From NCBI GenBank assembly GCA_015832175.1, contig WJXW01000017.1:930001-994000 (forward strand): 64,000 nt of DNA, written 5' to 3'. The notes under the pieces were generated by a model. That model did not search any database. It saw only the letters and a program-made list of their open reading frames with translations, and was not told the origin of the DNA. The stretch comes from Paraphaeosphaeria minitans (lineage: Eukaryota; Ascomycota; Dothideomycetes; Pleosporales; Didymosphaeriaceae). The translations under genes and the position numbers were made by a program. Positions 1 through 11,343 of this stretch are shown here, piece after piece (the stretch's first letter is position 1; each line of letters starts with the position of its first letter).

Positions 1-767
1 ATGTGAGACTGGACAGGGACGATGGTAGCGAACTGCCTCCTCCGCACTCGGAGGGCTCCGATCATTTCTATCTTGAGAACGCTATCCCCGTTAGATCGCA
101 CTGGTCCGATGACACAATTGGATCTACCAGGAACCACGCTGCTAGGCGGCGGAGTGCGCAATCCGCGAAGACTTTGTTCCGCAGGGGACTGAGCATGGAA
201 GAGAATCGTGCGCTGGCGCTGGCTGAGCTTGAGAGGACTCACACCGCGACAGAGGAGGAATTGAAGGACCCCATCCCGTTCTGGAAGCGGGCGCTCGCCC
301 ACGTGGGCGTGAAGGGACTTGACCGTGGGGAGAAGATGGGGCACGACAAGACCGACATTGACCATTTCGTCGCAGGGCCCGAATACCGGTCGTCGATGCG
401 CGGTCCGATGCGCACGTTTTCGAAGCCGGGTCCTGCACCCGCGCGCCCGGTCCCACGGGCTCCCACGGATCCATATGCCTTCAATCCACGGAGCGCGTAC
501 TTTGAGGACACAGGCGGCTCGAGTAGCGGCCGTGGCAGCAGCAATGCTGTTCCGAAGCAGTATCCCCAACCCACACCGCAGTCGGAGAAGAGTGATTTTA
601 TCACGGTCAGACTCGACAATGATGGAGAGGAGGATCAGGTTGATATGCGACGGGCGACTGATATCAGGAATAAGCGCCGGACTGGTGGGTACGGGGGTAT
701 GGCGTCCCTTTTGCCTGAGGGTATGGACGGATATGAAGAGTATCCGCGGGGACTTCGAAGGGTTTGA
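1..767 (+). CDS. C-terminal part of an unidentified protein (5' end outside window)
   Basis: The frame is open from the left edge and ends with a TGA at 765-767, leaving about 254 residues of a longer protein. No start codon can be assigned because the frame runs off the window. The visible part is hydrophilic, with a charged segment around residues 65-115 (MEENRALALAELERTH, then FWKRALAHVGVKG) and a Pro/Ser/Arg-rich tail. There is no membrane segment or recognisable domain. Codon use and GC content resemble the real genes nearby, which favours true coding. I do not recognise the family; it could be the cytoplasmic tail of a membrane protein or a disordered regulatory region. Confidence 0.6.
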   Translation, partial: VRLDRDDGSELPPPHSEGSDHFYLENAIPVRSHWSDDTIGSTRNHAARRRSAQSAKTLFRRGLSMEENRALALAELERTHTATEEELKDPIPFWKRALAHVGVKGLDRGEKMGHDKTDIDHFVAGPEYRSSMRGPMRTFSKPGPAPARPVPRAPTDPYAFNPRSAYFEDTGGSSSGRGSSNAVPKQYPQPTPQSEKSDFITVRLDNDGEEDQVDMRRATDIRNKRRTGGYGGMASLLPEGMDGYEEYPRGLRRV

Positions 768-1019
768 ACTTATGGCTAGTCGTAGCGGAAACTCAAATTT
801 ATCTAGATCTACATGTTTTGCTTTTTATTTGTGTTTGGGACTGGGATTGGCGGCTGCATGCTTTTCGTTTCTGTCGATTTGTAGTGAGCATACCATCAGA
901 TCTCTTTCCTGGATGAAGATTCATCATCGTCATTTCTGAACTCTTGATCGTCTCAATCCAACAACACGCCCTGTCACACCACAATTTCCACAATGTTTCT
1001 TTCCATTATCAACGCGACC

Positions 1020-1746
1020 TCAGTAGCATCCGCCCTTGAACGGCTCTTTGAATCGCATCTGAGGGTGTTCGCCGTCTTTCCTGTGCTTGTTCTCAATGTA
1101 GTAAACCCAGCCTTGGTCGTGCACGTCGATGAGATCAATTTCATCCAGCGTGGTCCCATTGGTACTCACATAATGCAGCCTCTTTCCATCGTAGCCTGTC
1201 GCACCATCCGACACTGGTGTTGTCCTGAGCACCTTTTGCAGCTCTCCATTTCCGTCTTCCTTGCCGGACCACTTCGCAACATCGATGTCTTCCGAGACCC
1301 ATTCACCGCCCACACCAAAGGTTCGCACGCCGCACCGTTTGCAGAAATACCAGCCGATTTTCTCGGACACGCAGCGGTACTCGCCCACGTCCTCGATTTT
1401 GGCAGGCGAGGTCACGATGAAGTCGTTTGCCGGGTCGTTCGGTCGGCAGTGGAACATGCCCATCTAATAAAAATCAGGTGTTCCTGTCATAGTAGCCGGT
1501 GCCGTTGACTGCCGTTGCGTACCTTGTGACAAGTACTGCAATTGCATTTGTAAATGCGCGTTCCTTCACTCTTGGCTGCAAATTCGTGGTGTGAGATTAC
1601 GTCGCGCAATGTTGAATGGCTAGACCATGGGATGAGGGATTCGGCATACCATCAAAACCGATTGTATCGTTCGGTGGTAGGGTCAGGCGGATCTGGTATT
1701 TGATGTGGCCACAGTGGCAGGAGCCGGGATAGACTTTCGTAGACAT
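1020..1746 (-). CDS. GFA/CENP-V (Mss4-like) zinc-binding family protein
   Basis: Three exons on the minus strand: 1746-1650, 1575-1523 and 1463-1020, with GT-AG introns, giving 197 residues. Exon 1 starts at an ATG (1746) and carries the first zinc pair, CHC at residues 10-12. Exon 2 carries CNCSTC (43-48). Exon 3 carries FCKRCG (Cys91/Cys94). This four-part cysteine layout is the signature of the GFA (glutathione-dependent formaldehyde-activating) / CENP-V fold. Members bind structural zinc; only a few have a proven catalytic role, so formaldehyde activation should not be assumed. Length is normal for fungal members. Splicing keeps phase across both introns (97+53+444 nt). Confidence 0.85.
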
Positions 1747-2731
1747 TGTGCGGGTGTGTGACATGACTGCGTGAAACTAGAGACGAGATTGGGAGACTTG
1801 GTGTCAGAGGCGAGTTTAGGTAGATTGAGGGAGCTGCGAGTGGGATAAAAGTAAGTCGAAGAATTGATTGTAGCGATAGTTCTACTCCGGAGTAGAAGCC
1901 AGAAGGATGCGGGAGATAGAAGGAAGTTAGGCTACGGCGGGGGTGCTGCCTTGCAGGTGCCACGGGAGCACATGACCAGGCGACAGCACGCGTCGTGCGC
2001 GGCCGGGATTAATCAGGCCTTTCGGTTTTAACTGCATAACGCGTTTACGAGATAGTTGATCGTTAGAAATCCCTTTGATTAAAGGTTTGTAGACACGCGA
2101 GAGGCATGGTCGAGAAACATCAGATGTGCGGGGGTGACGTGCGGGCGTCGGACTTCAGGACTTCAGGACTTCAGGACACACGCGCCACCGCAAGTATTGC
2201 AGCTGTGAATGTCAAAAATTCCACAGCGCGAAAGAAGTCAACTGTGACTCGTGAGTGACGCTATGAGATTGAGGTGGTGCGCGTAGGTGCGACACAATGC
2301 TCTTGTTGTTCCTCTTTTACATTCCTACTGTGGTTCCATGTGAGTTTGTGCAATAATCCGCTGAATCAATATGCGGTCCGTGGCAGTATGTGGATGAAAG
2401 AGAAATGCTGCCAGTAGTTCCCAGCCTATGGAGGTTGATACAGTGCGATGGATTTTGGTCGGATTTTCAACGAGCTTGGGCAGATGGCGAGCGGAATCGC
2501 GGATGTGTGTATCGACCAGCATATCAAATTCTCGTGATATGTGTGCTAATCCCAAGGCCGTCGACCCTCGGTGGACGGATGCCTACAGCTTGTGTCGGGC
2601 TGTAGGTCGCTGAGCTGCTGAATATCGTGTTGACCTTTGATCGATGTGCGGCTCTAACCGGATGTGGAAAGGTGCAAAGGGTCAGAAAGCCGTCATCTCT
2701 CCTGCACCACCTAATAGGACCAACAGCCATC
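1747..2731. other. Intergenic region, divergent promoters
   Basis: No convincing coding sequence. It separates the minus-strand GFA gene from the plus-strand hydrolase, so it should hold both promoters. A short direct triplication of an 8-base unit (CTTCAGGA) lies at about 2153-2177. The small open frames here show no domain or splice structure. Confidence 0.5.
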
Positions 2732-4162
2732 ATGTCACTCTACAACGCCATCGTGGTGCCACTGTCCGTGGTAAGCGGCCTGTGGATACCATGCACCCTC
2801 TTATGCTGCATACCATGGGTGCAAAAGCAGTACGTTCGTGCGCTCTACTGGCATTAGCCGCTGACAACTCAGGATGTTGTATCTACATTGGGTGACCTTT
2901 TTCCCTGGAAAGTGGCTGACCGAGCCTGAAAGAGCCGGTTTTCTGAGTGTGCCTCCCGCCGGAGACTTTAGGATTGATGCTGATGTATGCAGAAAACCAG
3001 GTGGCTCCCTTCCGCATCCCGACGAAAGATGGGGAGAGGTTGTTCGCATGGTTGGTTGCACCTTTGGGCGTGTACTCGCGCCATGTGCGAGCTTTCATTG
3101 AAGAGGCACCAGCACATGGCGACATAGAACGGAAGCAAGCCTTCAAGCTACTAAAAGAAGATCCTGAAGCGCGATTGGTGATATATTGTCACGGAAACAC
3201 GGCCACCATTGCCCAAAGCCGGAGGACCGAGGAGTACCGCATGTATAGCGCTGGCGCCTCTGAAAAGATCTTCGTTGTAACTTTCGATTACCGCGGATTT
3301 GGGAAATCCACGGGATCGCCAACGGAGCCAGGTTTGATCAACGATGTGGAAGCAGTTGTCGAATGGGCTCGAGGAACCGCGGGCATCTCACCGGATCGCA
3401 TTGTCCTTCTAGGTCATTCTTTAGGAACAGCCGTCGCAACGGCTATAACTCACCGATACGCCAACCTTGCTGTCCCCATTGAGTTTGCAGGGCTCATTCT
3501 TTGCGCAAGCTTCACAAATACTGGGAGCGCCTTTGCCTCGTACTCCATCGGAGACGTCATACCCGTCAGTCTTCCTCATGACAATAGCATCTTTGGCAGG
3601 CACTGACTACCGCCCGGTAGGTCCTAGCTCCTGTGAAGCTTATTCCTCTTCTGCAGCAGTGGTTCAGACGAAGGTTCAAGGATACCTGGCGGACTGATCA
3701 AAAGCTTGCGTCGCTCGCCAAGCAGTAAGTTCGCACACCGTTACGAAACTTGAGCTAATGTGACATACTCTTCGCAGGTGCGAGAATCTGCAGCTATTGC
3801 TTGTTCATGCTGAGAACGACGGAACGATGCCGTGGGACCAGACGGAGGAGCTGTTTAAGTTAACGCTCAGAGCTGCGACAGATGATATGGGTCCGAACCG
3901 CGAGGTTGTGGATCTGGGCGAGGCGGGGAAACAAGAGGTCTGGCGCCAGGGTAATCGCATCATTAAGAAGCTCATCGCGAAGCACGGCGGTAAGCGGTCC
4001 CGATATCATGTAATTTATGAACGTGCAGAACGTTACATCCTAACAACATGTTCAGATCACAACACCATAATGACATGGGCGCCGATCTCGTTGGCGGTTG
4101 TTGAATCTTTCGGCCTCACAGATGTGAAAGTTACGCAAATAGCCGAAACACCTCACGAGTAG
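2732..4162 (+). CDS. Alpha/beta hydrolase, ABHD12/ABHD13-like lipase
   Basis: Six exons: 2732-2829, 2873-2946, 2993-3564, 3621-3724, 3778-3989 and 4056-4162, giving 388 residues with phase kept throughout. The N terminus has a hydrophobic anchor (residues ~8-30). The catalytic domain shows the oxyanion region YCHGNTATIAQS, the FDYRGFGKS strand-turn, the nucleophile elbow LLGHSLGTAVA (GHSLG), an acid-bearing strand LLLVHAENDGTMPW, and the histidine in KHGDHNTIM, which is only completed by removing the last intron. Relatives hydrolyse lysophospholipids or monoacylglycerols at membranes; the substrate here is inferred from the family only. All catalytic positions are present and the gene looks functional. 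Start chosen at the ATG preceding the hydrophobic anchor. Confidence 0.88.
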
Positions 4163-4597
4163 CCTGTCTCACCACCTCATGCCGCCCCACAATAGAAGTC
4201 TTATGTGACGCACATCACACAGCGCCGCATTATGCAGCGTTTTCATGGCCTGTCAGCCCCAGAAAACAGGCGATTCTTCACACAAAGGCCAGAGCTACGC
4301 GCGTGCGCTGCTTCACGCTCAAATGACCGCGCAAGTGCCGCTTTGTCTAGTCACCTATTGAATCACCATGCTATTGTTGCTCGGCGCCACAAACATCTTT
4401 CCTTGTCATCCGTGATGCACGTTCTTGATCAACGATTTCCCTTGAGCTTTTCCTGTGTATAATTCTCTGATCGAGCAGAGCTTCATTTACGCACCGGACG
4501 CAACCACCAAACCTGACTCATACGAGCCGTACCAACGCTTCACGACAGCGCATTGGTCACTTCATCCATACCTGAACGGCCGCTGCGACCGACCACC

Positions 4598-4975
4598 ATG
4601 TCACCGCAGAACTACCAAGCCAGCGCCGCCTCCGCAGCAAGAGATCTCTTCGACTCCAACGCCGGATCCGAGCTCAACGGCAAGAACATCGCCCTCATCA
4701 TCTTCGTCGCCATCGTCCCCGTGCTCATAGTCGCTGGGTCGGTCGGCTGGCTGCTCTGCTGCTACAGCCGCGGGCAGGGCTGCGGACGCCGGAAGAAGGA
4801 GAACAAATCGACGACGGTCCCAGGTGGACCGACTACGTCAGACGCAAACGCATCAGCAGGACAAAGCGCGGGATGGACACCGAGCCGCCCTGCACAGGCC
4901 CTGAGGAGGAATGACTCCATGCTAAGCAAGAAGTCGAATGAGAAAAGTCCGGCGCTGCCTCATGGCTTTGTTTGA
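4598..4975 (+). CDS. Small single-pass membrane protein
   Basis: Single exon, 125 residues. The ATG at 4598 sits in a strong fungal context (CCACCATG); an in-frame ATG 45 bases upstream is weaker. One transmembrane helix spans about residues 30-52 (IALIIFVAIVPVLIVAGSVGWLL), followed by a CC pair that could be palmitoylated, a basic stretch (GRRKKENK), and a Ser/Thr/Pro-rich cytoplasmic tail. No known domain. The layout resembles small type III plasma-membrane or stress-sensor proteins of fungi, but no function can be given. Confidence 0.6.
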   Translation: MSPQNYQASAASAARDLFDSNAGSELNGKNIALIIFVAIVPVLIVAGSVGWLLCCYSRGQGCGRRKKENKSTTVPGGPTTSDANASAGQSAGWTPSRPAQALRRNDSMLSKKSNEKSPALPHGFV

Positions 4976-5481
4976 GATGGTCATGGAGTAGGTAGTGACT
5001 GGGGTCCTTGAGGTTTATGACTGACGACTTTGCTGTACGCGGGTTCGTCGGCCTTTACGACGGTATAGGTGTGGCTGTGCTATATTTGGATGGACGAGGG
5101 CTGTAGGAAGACTACGGACGGCTATATCTTTGTACTTGATCTGACGGTTTTGAGTGTGGTTCACGACAATTCGTGGCGGCATGAATCGTTACTGCAGGTC
5201 GACCTTCGCCAGCAAGCATCGAGCTCGCAGGTCACAGATGTTCCAATGAAGACGCATGCGAACGGAAAGAAACAGCATCTCGATTCTATCGAGCTGGCCA
5301 GGTTTCTTCGCTGGTTCGTTAAAGCGTATACACTATCGTACATCAAGGCGCTTGGCTGGATCCTCGGACCAGCCATTTCTAGTAAATAATTACCACATTC
5401 TATACTGACAGCCAAAGTGGAGAGTGCCTCGCACATATTCGTTCCCCGGTGTCCCATAAAGTGACAGCCTTCTGTTCAAAA
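4976..5481. other. Intergenic region between convergent genes
   Basis: Lies between the 3' ends of the small membrane-protein gene and the MFS pseudogene. A 106-codon plus-strand frame at 5069-5389 has no domain, splice pattern or protein-like composition, so I treat the stretch as 3' untranslated and spacer DNA. Confidence 0.4.
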
Positions 5482-7276
5482 CTAGAACTGAACTCTAGAA
5501 AGCCGCTTGCTGTTCCGCAGCCACTCACCATAGATCCAGAATAACAGGGGCATAGGTATGCACGCCACAGCCATGAATCCAAGCAGCGAGTTACCCCACC
5601 CAATACCCAAAGCATCGTACATGGCGTTTCCCGCCAGCGGGAGCAGCGCGCTGACGAGCGAGCGGAACACGGTGGCGGCTGCGGACACGGACGCCGCGTA
5701 GACAGTGTATGTGTCGATGAGATACGTAAGCCCGGGCACCTGTTTTGGAACCAGCAGCGTAAGCCCGCCGTACTTTCATGTGATGTGAAGAGGATAGGTA
5801 CGTACGAAAACCATCATCAACGCGGGAGGTAGAGGTAGCCGTATACCTGGGACGGATTAGTGTGTGAACCAAGAGGGAAGGAAGGGTGGCGTACCGCTGC
5901 CATAACGAGCGACATGAGAAAGTTAATTGGGCTGAGGTAGAGCATGCGTATCGGGCGGACGATGGAAGTTTTAAAGAGCTGTCGTGGGGTACGGCCGATG
6001 TCGAGGGCAGAGCGCAGCTCAGTGTTGCCAGTCTCTTTCTTGAGGCTTACGGTTTTTCGCTTTAGGAGCACGTATGAGTAGGTCTCGCGGTTGAAGATGA
6101 AGCTGATGATGCACGCGGCGCTGGCCTAAGGGTGTTAGTGGATGAATTACTCCCAGACAATGGGCCAATTACTTACGAGGATCGTAATAAGCCAGAAGGT
6201 CCATCGCCAGCCTTTGGCTTCCGCGAGATATCCACCAGCTGCTTCGTGTTAGTCGGATTGCACGTCTGTGAAGAGTCTACCTTCTGTAGACATCGTATGG
6301 GATGGGAGGCTCACCAACAGGCCCAACAGCTGGTCCGAACAAGGGCCCCAAAATCATACTTGTCATAGCCTTGCCCCTTTTCTCGACCGGATACAAATCT
6401 GTCACAGTTCCACTCGAGATGGTGATCGCGCCTGGCGTGACGATTAGTCCCTGAACAAAGCCAAATATTCCCAGAGTTGACTCACAACTCGCCGCAACAC
6501 CTGCAAAGAACCGAAATGCAACCAGAGCGCCAAGGCTATTGGCCACGGCGCAAGCAATACTGAAGATCAGGAAGAGGATGTTGCAGATGTTGTATATTGG
6601 CAAGCGGCCGTAAAGCTCGGAAAGCGGAGCCCACGCCAGTGGTCCAAAAGCATAACCCAAAATATAGACCGAGGTGACAGATGCGCTGAGTGTTTGGTTG
6701 GTTGAGCTAAAGTCACTCATGATCAGAAGGGTAGCTGATGCACTCATTGTGGAAGCAAATGGCCTGTAAAGGTGTCAGAAAATCCTCTCCTCCGTCTCAT
6801 GGGCCTGATGAGGATCGGTAGACGAATCACTGCAACCCAGTTGCTTGTACTTACGAAAGCATAGTGATGAATGCAACAACCGCCACAACACCAATCTTTT
6901 TGGACGAAGGCCAGTTCATTGGGTTGTCGGGAGCATCCTTCTCCCAGTTGACGATGTTGGGATCCTCCAGTACTGGCTTCTCCATAGCGTCCGACTCGCC
7001 GTCATTGTTCGACTGAAGTTCTACATCTTTGGTGAACGAAGTCCCCTCTGTATGACTGGCGCCATGCGAGGGGTCTTGGTTTTTTTCTGGTTCCGAGCTT
7101 CTGTCTGGCTGACCATGTTGAGGTAGTCTGATAAGTTTGGTGGAGTTCCGTCGGGTATATCGCTGCTTAAAGACGTTGGATATTAACGCAAAGTATTGCT
7201 GTAGAATGAAGAGACTGCATTTAGAGCTTGGAGAGCTGATTTTTGGAAGGCTGCCGACGACCTTATGTTGGTTCAC
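5482..7276 (-). pseudogene. MFS transporter (DHA1 drug/polyamine type), internally deleted
   Basis: Recognisable exons on the minus strand: up to 7276-6855, 6763-6315, 6238-6177, 6125-5895 and 5846-5817, then a C-terminal remnant from about 5742 to 5482. The 5' part encodes the DHA1 hallmarks NPMNW before TM1, LGYAFGPLAWAPLSELYGR (motif A region), the GGYLAEAKGWRWTFW loop and the RETY loop. The exon starting at 5846 reads VYGYLYL (TM7) and hits a TGA at 5817. Immediately after, in another frame, comes an ALMMVF-like remnant, then LTYLIDTYTVYAAS and the last two helices. Roughly 90-100 codons (TM7 to TM10) are missing at about 5815-5825, with a frame change. The start codon is uncertain; an ATG nearer MEKPVLEDPN is possible. 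The protein cannot be a working 12-TM carrier. Confidence 0.8.
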
Positions 7277-8007
7277 GCCTTGAAGCCCATTGGCTCATCG
7301 TGGCGTTGTTTGGCATGCATCCAACCGACTGGGTATCTCCGTCTTCCCGCGTCGGGACTGCCGCCCACGGAGTTTCCGTTCAACTTTCCTGACACCCTTG
7401 CTGCACATTGATAACAATATTAGCAGGCTTGAGTGCTGACTTATGCATACAGACCCAAAGCCACCTTATGCAAGCGTAAAGAGTATTGGTTTGTACAGTA
7501 ACTCAGACCAAGCATACAGCCAGCGGCACCAAACTCGCTCCGGCTTGACTTGTATGGTTGTTCCCTAACGCAAAAAGATCCACCAAAGATTCCATAGGTA
7601 ACAAAGTTGGGCGCATCTCGATCATTTGGGTTTGTTTTATGTGCCTACTAGTTGGAACGCTATCAGGCCTAAGTATTACGGGCTGAATATCCTTACCGTA
7701 GGTACGCTCCACTTTCATCATTCAGCCTTTGGAGCTGCTTTCTATTGGGCTACCGGTATTGACGAGTGCACTGTTCAGCAAAACAAAATACTTAAGCTGC
7801 TGTACATTCTCAAAAGTTCGTTTTTGGAAGGAAGGTGAGAAGGATTACACACATGCGATCGCAGGCGCCCGATCTGTGATCAGGTGACTCGACAGGCTAA
7901 CCACTTTAGATGTAGACCGGGATTCCCTCCGTGGACTTTGCGCGGAAAACGGCTCCTTTGATAACAACCTCTCACATCCATCAAAGATTCGCGGAAAAAC
8001 CGCTCCC
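7277..8007. promoter_or_regulatory. Divergent promoter between MFS pseudogene and Zn2Cys6 gene
   Basis: About 730 bp separates the head-to-head MFS remnant (minus) and the Zn2Cys6 regulator (plus). This is the usual layout for an efflux pump and its pathway-specific activator. I saw no obvious CGG-N-CCG operator pair and no coding sequence. Confidence 0.4.
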
Positions 8008-10365
8008 ATGCCCAAAGAACTTCCAAGAACAGGAGGGCCACGCCAACGTCCCGTTTTATGCAAGTTTTGCAGGACGCGGAAACTCCGTTGCAGCCGAACA
8101 GCACCGTGTTCCAATTGCGTGTCACGTGGACTTCTGTGTGAGCTGGAGCAAGCGCCAAACAGTGGCTCACCAGCGGATGATGGTGATAAGGCTGCGTTGC
8201 TCGAACGAATCCGGAAGCTAGAAGCGCTGGTGGAACACAACAGCAGATTAACGAGTACAAGTGGAGCAAACCACGATACACCACCCACCACAGCTCCTCT
8301 GCCCAATGCTTTGAATAGCCAAGGCTCGGGAAGATTCGAGGAGGTCGCCAGCCAGAGCCCGAGAACCTCTATTCCTCCATCTTCGAGCGAGCAACTGGAT
8401 CGTGATTTTACGTGGTTGGAGAGTATCTACGATCGTACAGAGTGCGCGGTGAGTGCAAGCCAAGGATATTGCCGGAGACCCCCGAGGTTTGCAAGTGCAT
8501 CGCACCTCAAGCCACTCCTACATGGCTCCGAGCGGCTATCTATAAGGTGTCTGATGCCTACTAGTCAGATGTCATCCCGTCCACGAAAGTTGGATTCCGA
8601 ATCTGTTCGTTCCAGCTTGTGGCAGAAGTAGAGCAATTTGTCACAGGGTCGTCCTCTTCCGATCCTTCCATAATTTTCTGGTTACCAGAATATTCAGAAG
8701 CCAAGATCCTGTTGGAAAAGTTTTCAAGAGATGTCGAACACGTGTACCATGTTGTCCTGACCCAAACGCTTCCAGTTATCTTAGAGCGCATCTATCAATC
8801 TTTGGCTCAGCAAATTCAAGTCAAGTCAGGATGTATGATACTTGTGCTCAGTATCCTGGCTGCAGCGATGCATTCATGGAACGATGAAGACTGTCGTACA
8901 CGCGGGCTTTTCACAAACTGCGCAGAGCCACACCGGCGATCAGCCCTATGGGTGAAAGCCACAGAAGACTTGCTCGATATTGCCCATCGCACGACTCAAA
9001 TATCACTTGAGGGTATCCAAGGTATCATCATCGTAACTTTTGTCGCCGCAAGTTACAAAGGCTTTTCCAGAAGGTGTTGGTTTCTCATGAACAACGCTCT
9101 GGCGCTTGCCCGTGAGATCGGTCTCCATTGCATCGATCATCCATCCAACGCTGATCGCGCAAATACACCTGAAGCGGAGGCCGGGCGTCGGGCGTGGTGG
9201 TATTTGGTCGCATCTGACTGGTAAGTTCTCTTTGCCTTAACAAACGGCTTCGTACACAAAGGTCTGACATATTCGCAGGGCGATGGTCACTAAATATAAC
9301 GGATTGGCTCGCGGCACTTATCAGTGCCACACACGACATATGATCACGAACAAGCCGTTGAACTTGAATGATGAAGATGTGTTCGATGGTATGACCCGCA
9401 TGAGCAGGCCATTATCAGAACCCACTTCCATGACATACTTCATCCTGCGCATCCGATTGAACGAGATCTCCCGGAATATCGTGGATCGCGCGCCTCTCAT
9501 GACAGCTCTCCCAAGCGGACCAAGTTACGACGTCGTGATGGATATCGACACCGAACTGCAACAGCTTCTCAACGACATCCCTCCCTTCTTCTCAATGATA
9601 CCTTTCGAGTTCGCTGGAAGATATAAGCTGAGCGACGACCGTGCCAAGGTCATTGCGCGCCAAGGCAACGATTTCCATACCATCTTCTATGCGACGCGCT
9701 GCAAGCTCCACTTACCCTACGCTCGCCGTGGGTTCACGGAGTCGAACTACGCGACCTCCCGAATTCTGTGCCTCGAGTCTGCACGGCTGATCATTCAAAC
9801 GGAATTCAAGTACCAGCGCCTCAGGCTGGACAAAGAATTCGCACGATACAAGCCCATTTTGTACAGCATGACCGTGTTCCTCGCATGCACCGTGCTCCTG
9901 ATGGAATACTGCCACCGCAAACAGACACAAGCGCCCGATCATGAGAAATCCAAAACCGAGATCTGCAATGCTCTTACCATGCTAGAAGCCGCGCGTTCCG
10001 AGAGCGACATGGCATCCAAGTTTTTGGATTCGTTGGTGATGGTGCTGCATAACCATGGCATTGCACCTCCGAAGAGACTGCAGCAGCAACAACAGCAATC
10101 GGTGACGCTTCCTGGCGATGGGCTTGTGTCGATGCCTTCGTATTCGAATGGAGCGACAAGCTCGTTGCCGATGACCCCCATGAGTGGCCCGCAGTTGGCC
10201 GCGTCTGCCGTGGGAGGAGAGGTGACATGCACTGGCGGTTTTGCTGGGCTAGATACGGGATCTGATCTCAATTCACTTGTGAAGTCACTTGATCAAGGCG
10301 TGGATGTCGGTATGATCGAGTGGGATGATATTTTCCTTGGTCTTGGAGAATCTTTTTTCATGTAA
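8008..10365 (+). CDS. Zn2Cys6 fungal transcription factor with fungal_trans middle domain
   Basis: Three exons (8008-8448, 8565-9220, 9279-10365) give 727 residues. The binuclear zinc cluster is complete: Cys18, 21, 28, 34, 37 and 44 (CKFCRTRKLRCSRTAPCSNC then C). A short coiled-coil-like linker follows (LLERIRKLEALVEHN). The central region matches the fungal-specific transcription factor domain: RRSALWVKATEDLL, YKGFSRRCWFLMNNALALA and REIGLHCID. The C terminus holds a poly-Gln run (QQQQQQ), Ser/Pro/Gly-rich stretches and an acidic hydrophobic tail (MIEWDDIFLGLGE) that could be an activation domain. It is divergent from a broken MFS transporter, its probable target, yet appears intact. Both introns restore phase and end in consensus AG. 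Confidence 0.9.
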
Positions 10366-11343
10366 TGTATTATTTAGGCCTCATCGATATCCTGGGCTCA
10401 GGTAAAGCGTATTGTACGAAATGCTCTGCGTGCGGATTGGTTCAAACCTGCTGGCTTTTTTCTGCCCTGCCGCACATATCTTTTCTTGCTGTAGATACTC
10501 CAGCAGTGCCCGAGCCACGTGTAACAGCACGAGCAATGAAGGGCAAATTAGGTACAAATTTCGCTGATACAGGTCTTCTAGTACCCGATCGCATCTCATA
10601 CAGCGCCCAAGGAAAATAGAAGAGAGCTTACAATAGTCTCTGTGTATAATGTCTCAATACGAATCCCCCGAAAGCGGCGTAGACCTGCTGAGACCCACTG
10701 TTTTCTCATGGGTCCCGAAAGTAAGAGATCGAAGCCGTTCGTACATTTAGAAAAAACGAGTAGCATGTTTGCTCATACTCTTGTATGATGTATCGTTATG
10801 CCTACTTTTACCCATTCATCTGTTGCCATTGTTATGTACGGACGACTAGAACCGATGAAAGTGTTCACGCTTGAGTGCTCGAGGATGGACCAGTGATGCG
10901 AGGATCATGGGTGTTCCATTCTGAGTGCTGCAACGTGTTATTTAAACTGTCGATTAAAGGTGCATAGTATCCGAGTGGGGTAAGTGTAGGTCTTTCAGCT
11001 TCGGTTGATCAATATAGTGGCTTTCGCTTTGGATCCATGGGTCGCCTTCGTTAGACCCTCCGTAGGGGAGAGAGAGAGAGAGAGAGAGGAAAAGCACTCT
11101 CAAAACACTATCTTCATACGATAATCTTCAGCACAATAAGCTATATCTGTACAACTAGGTACACGTGATGCCGCCGAGCGCATAGTGATGGCTTGTCTAC
11201 AAGGAAATGTATTGTATTCACACACTCTGGGTGATACTCACGAAGCGGCTGGTAGGACAACATGAAATGATAAAGAATTTCAAATATGCAAATGCGAACG
11301 CTAAGATACTACAGTACGACCCCACCGACGGCAACACCATTCC
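10366..11343. other. Intergenic region between convergent genes
   Basis: Lies between the 3' ends of the transcription factor and the SNF2 gene. It contains a GA dinucleotide run at about 11068-11088 and no convincing gene. Confidence 0.5.
11068..11088. repeat. (GA)n microsatellite
   Basis: About ten perfect AG dinucleotides in the spacer downstream of the SNF2 gene's stop codon. Confidence 0.85.
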
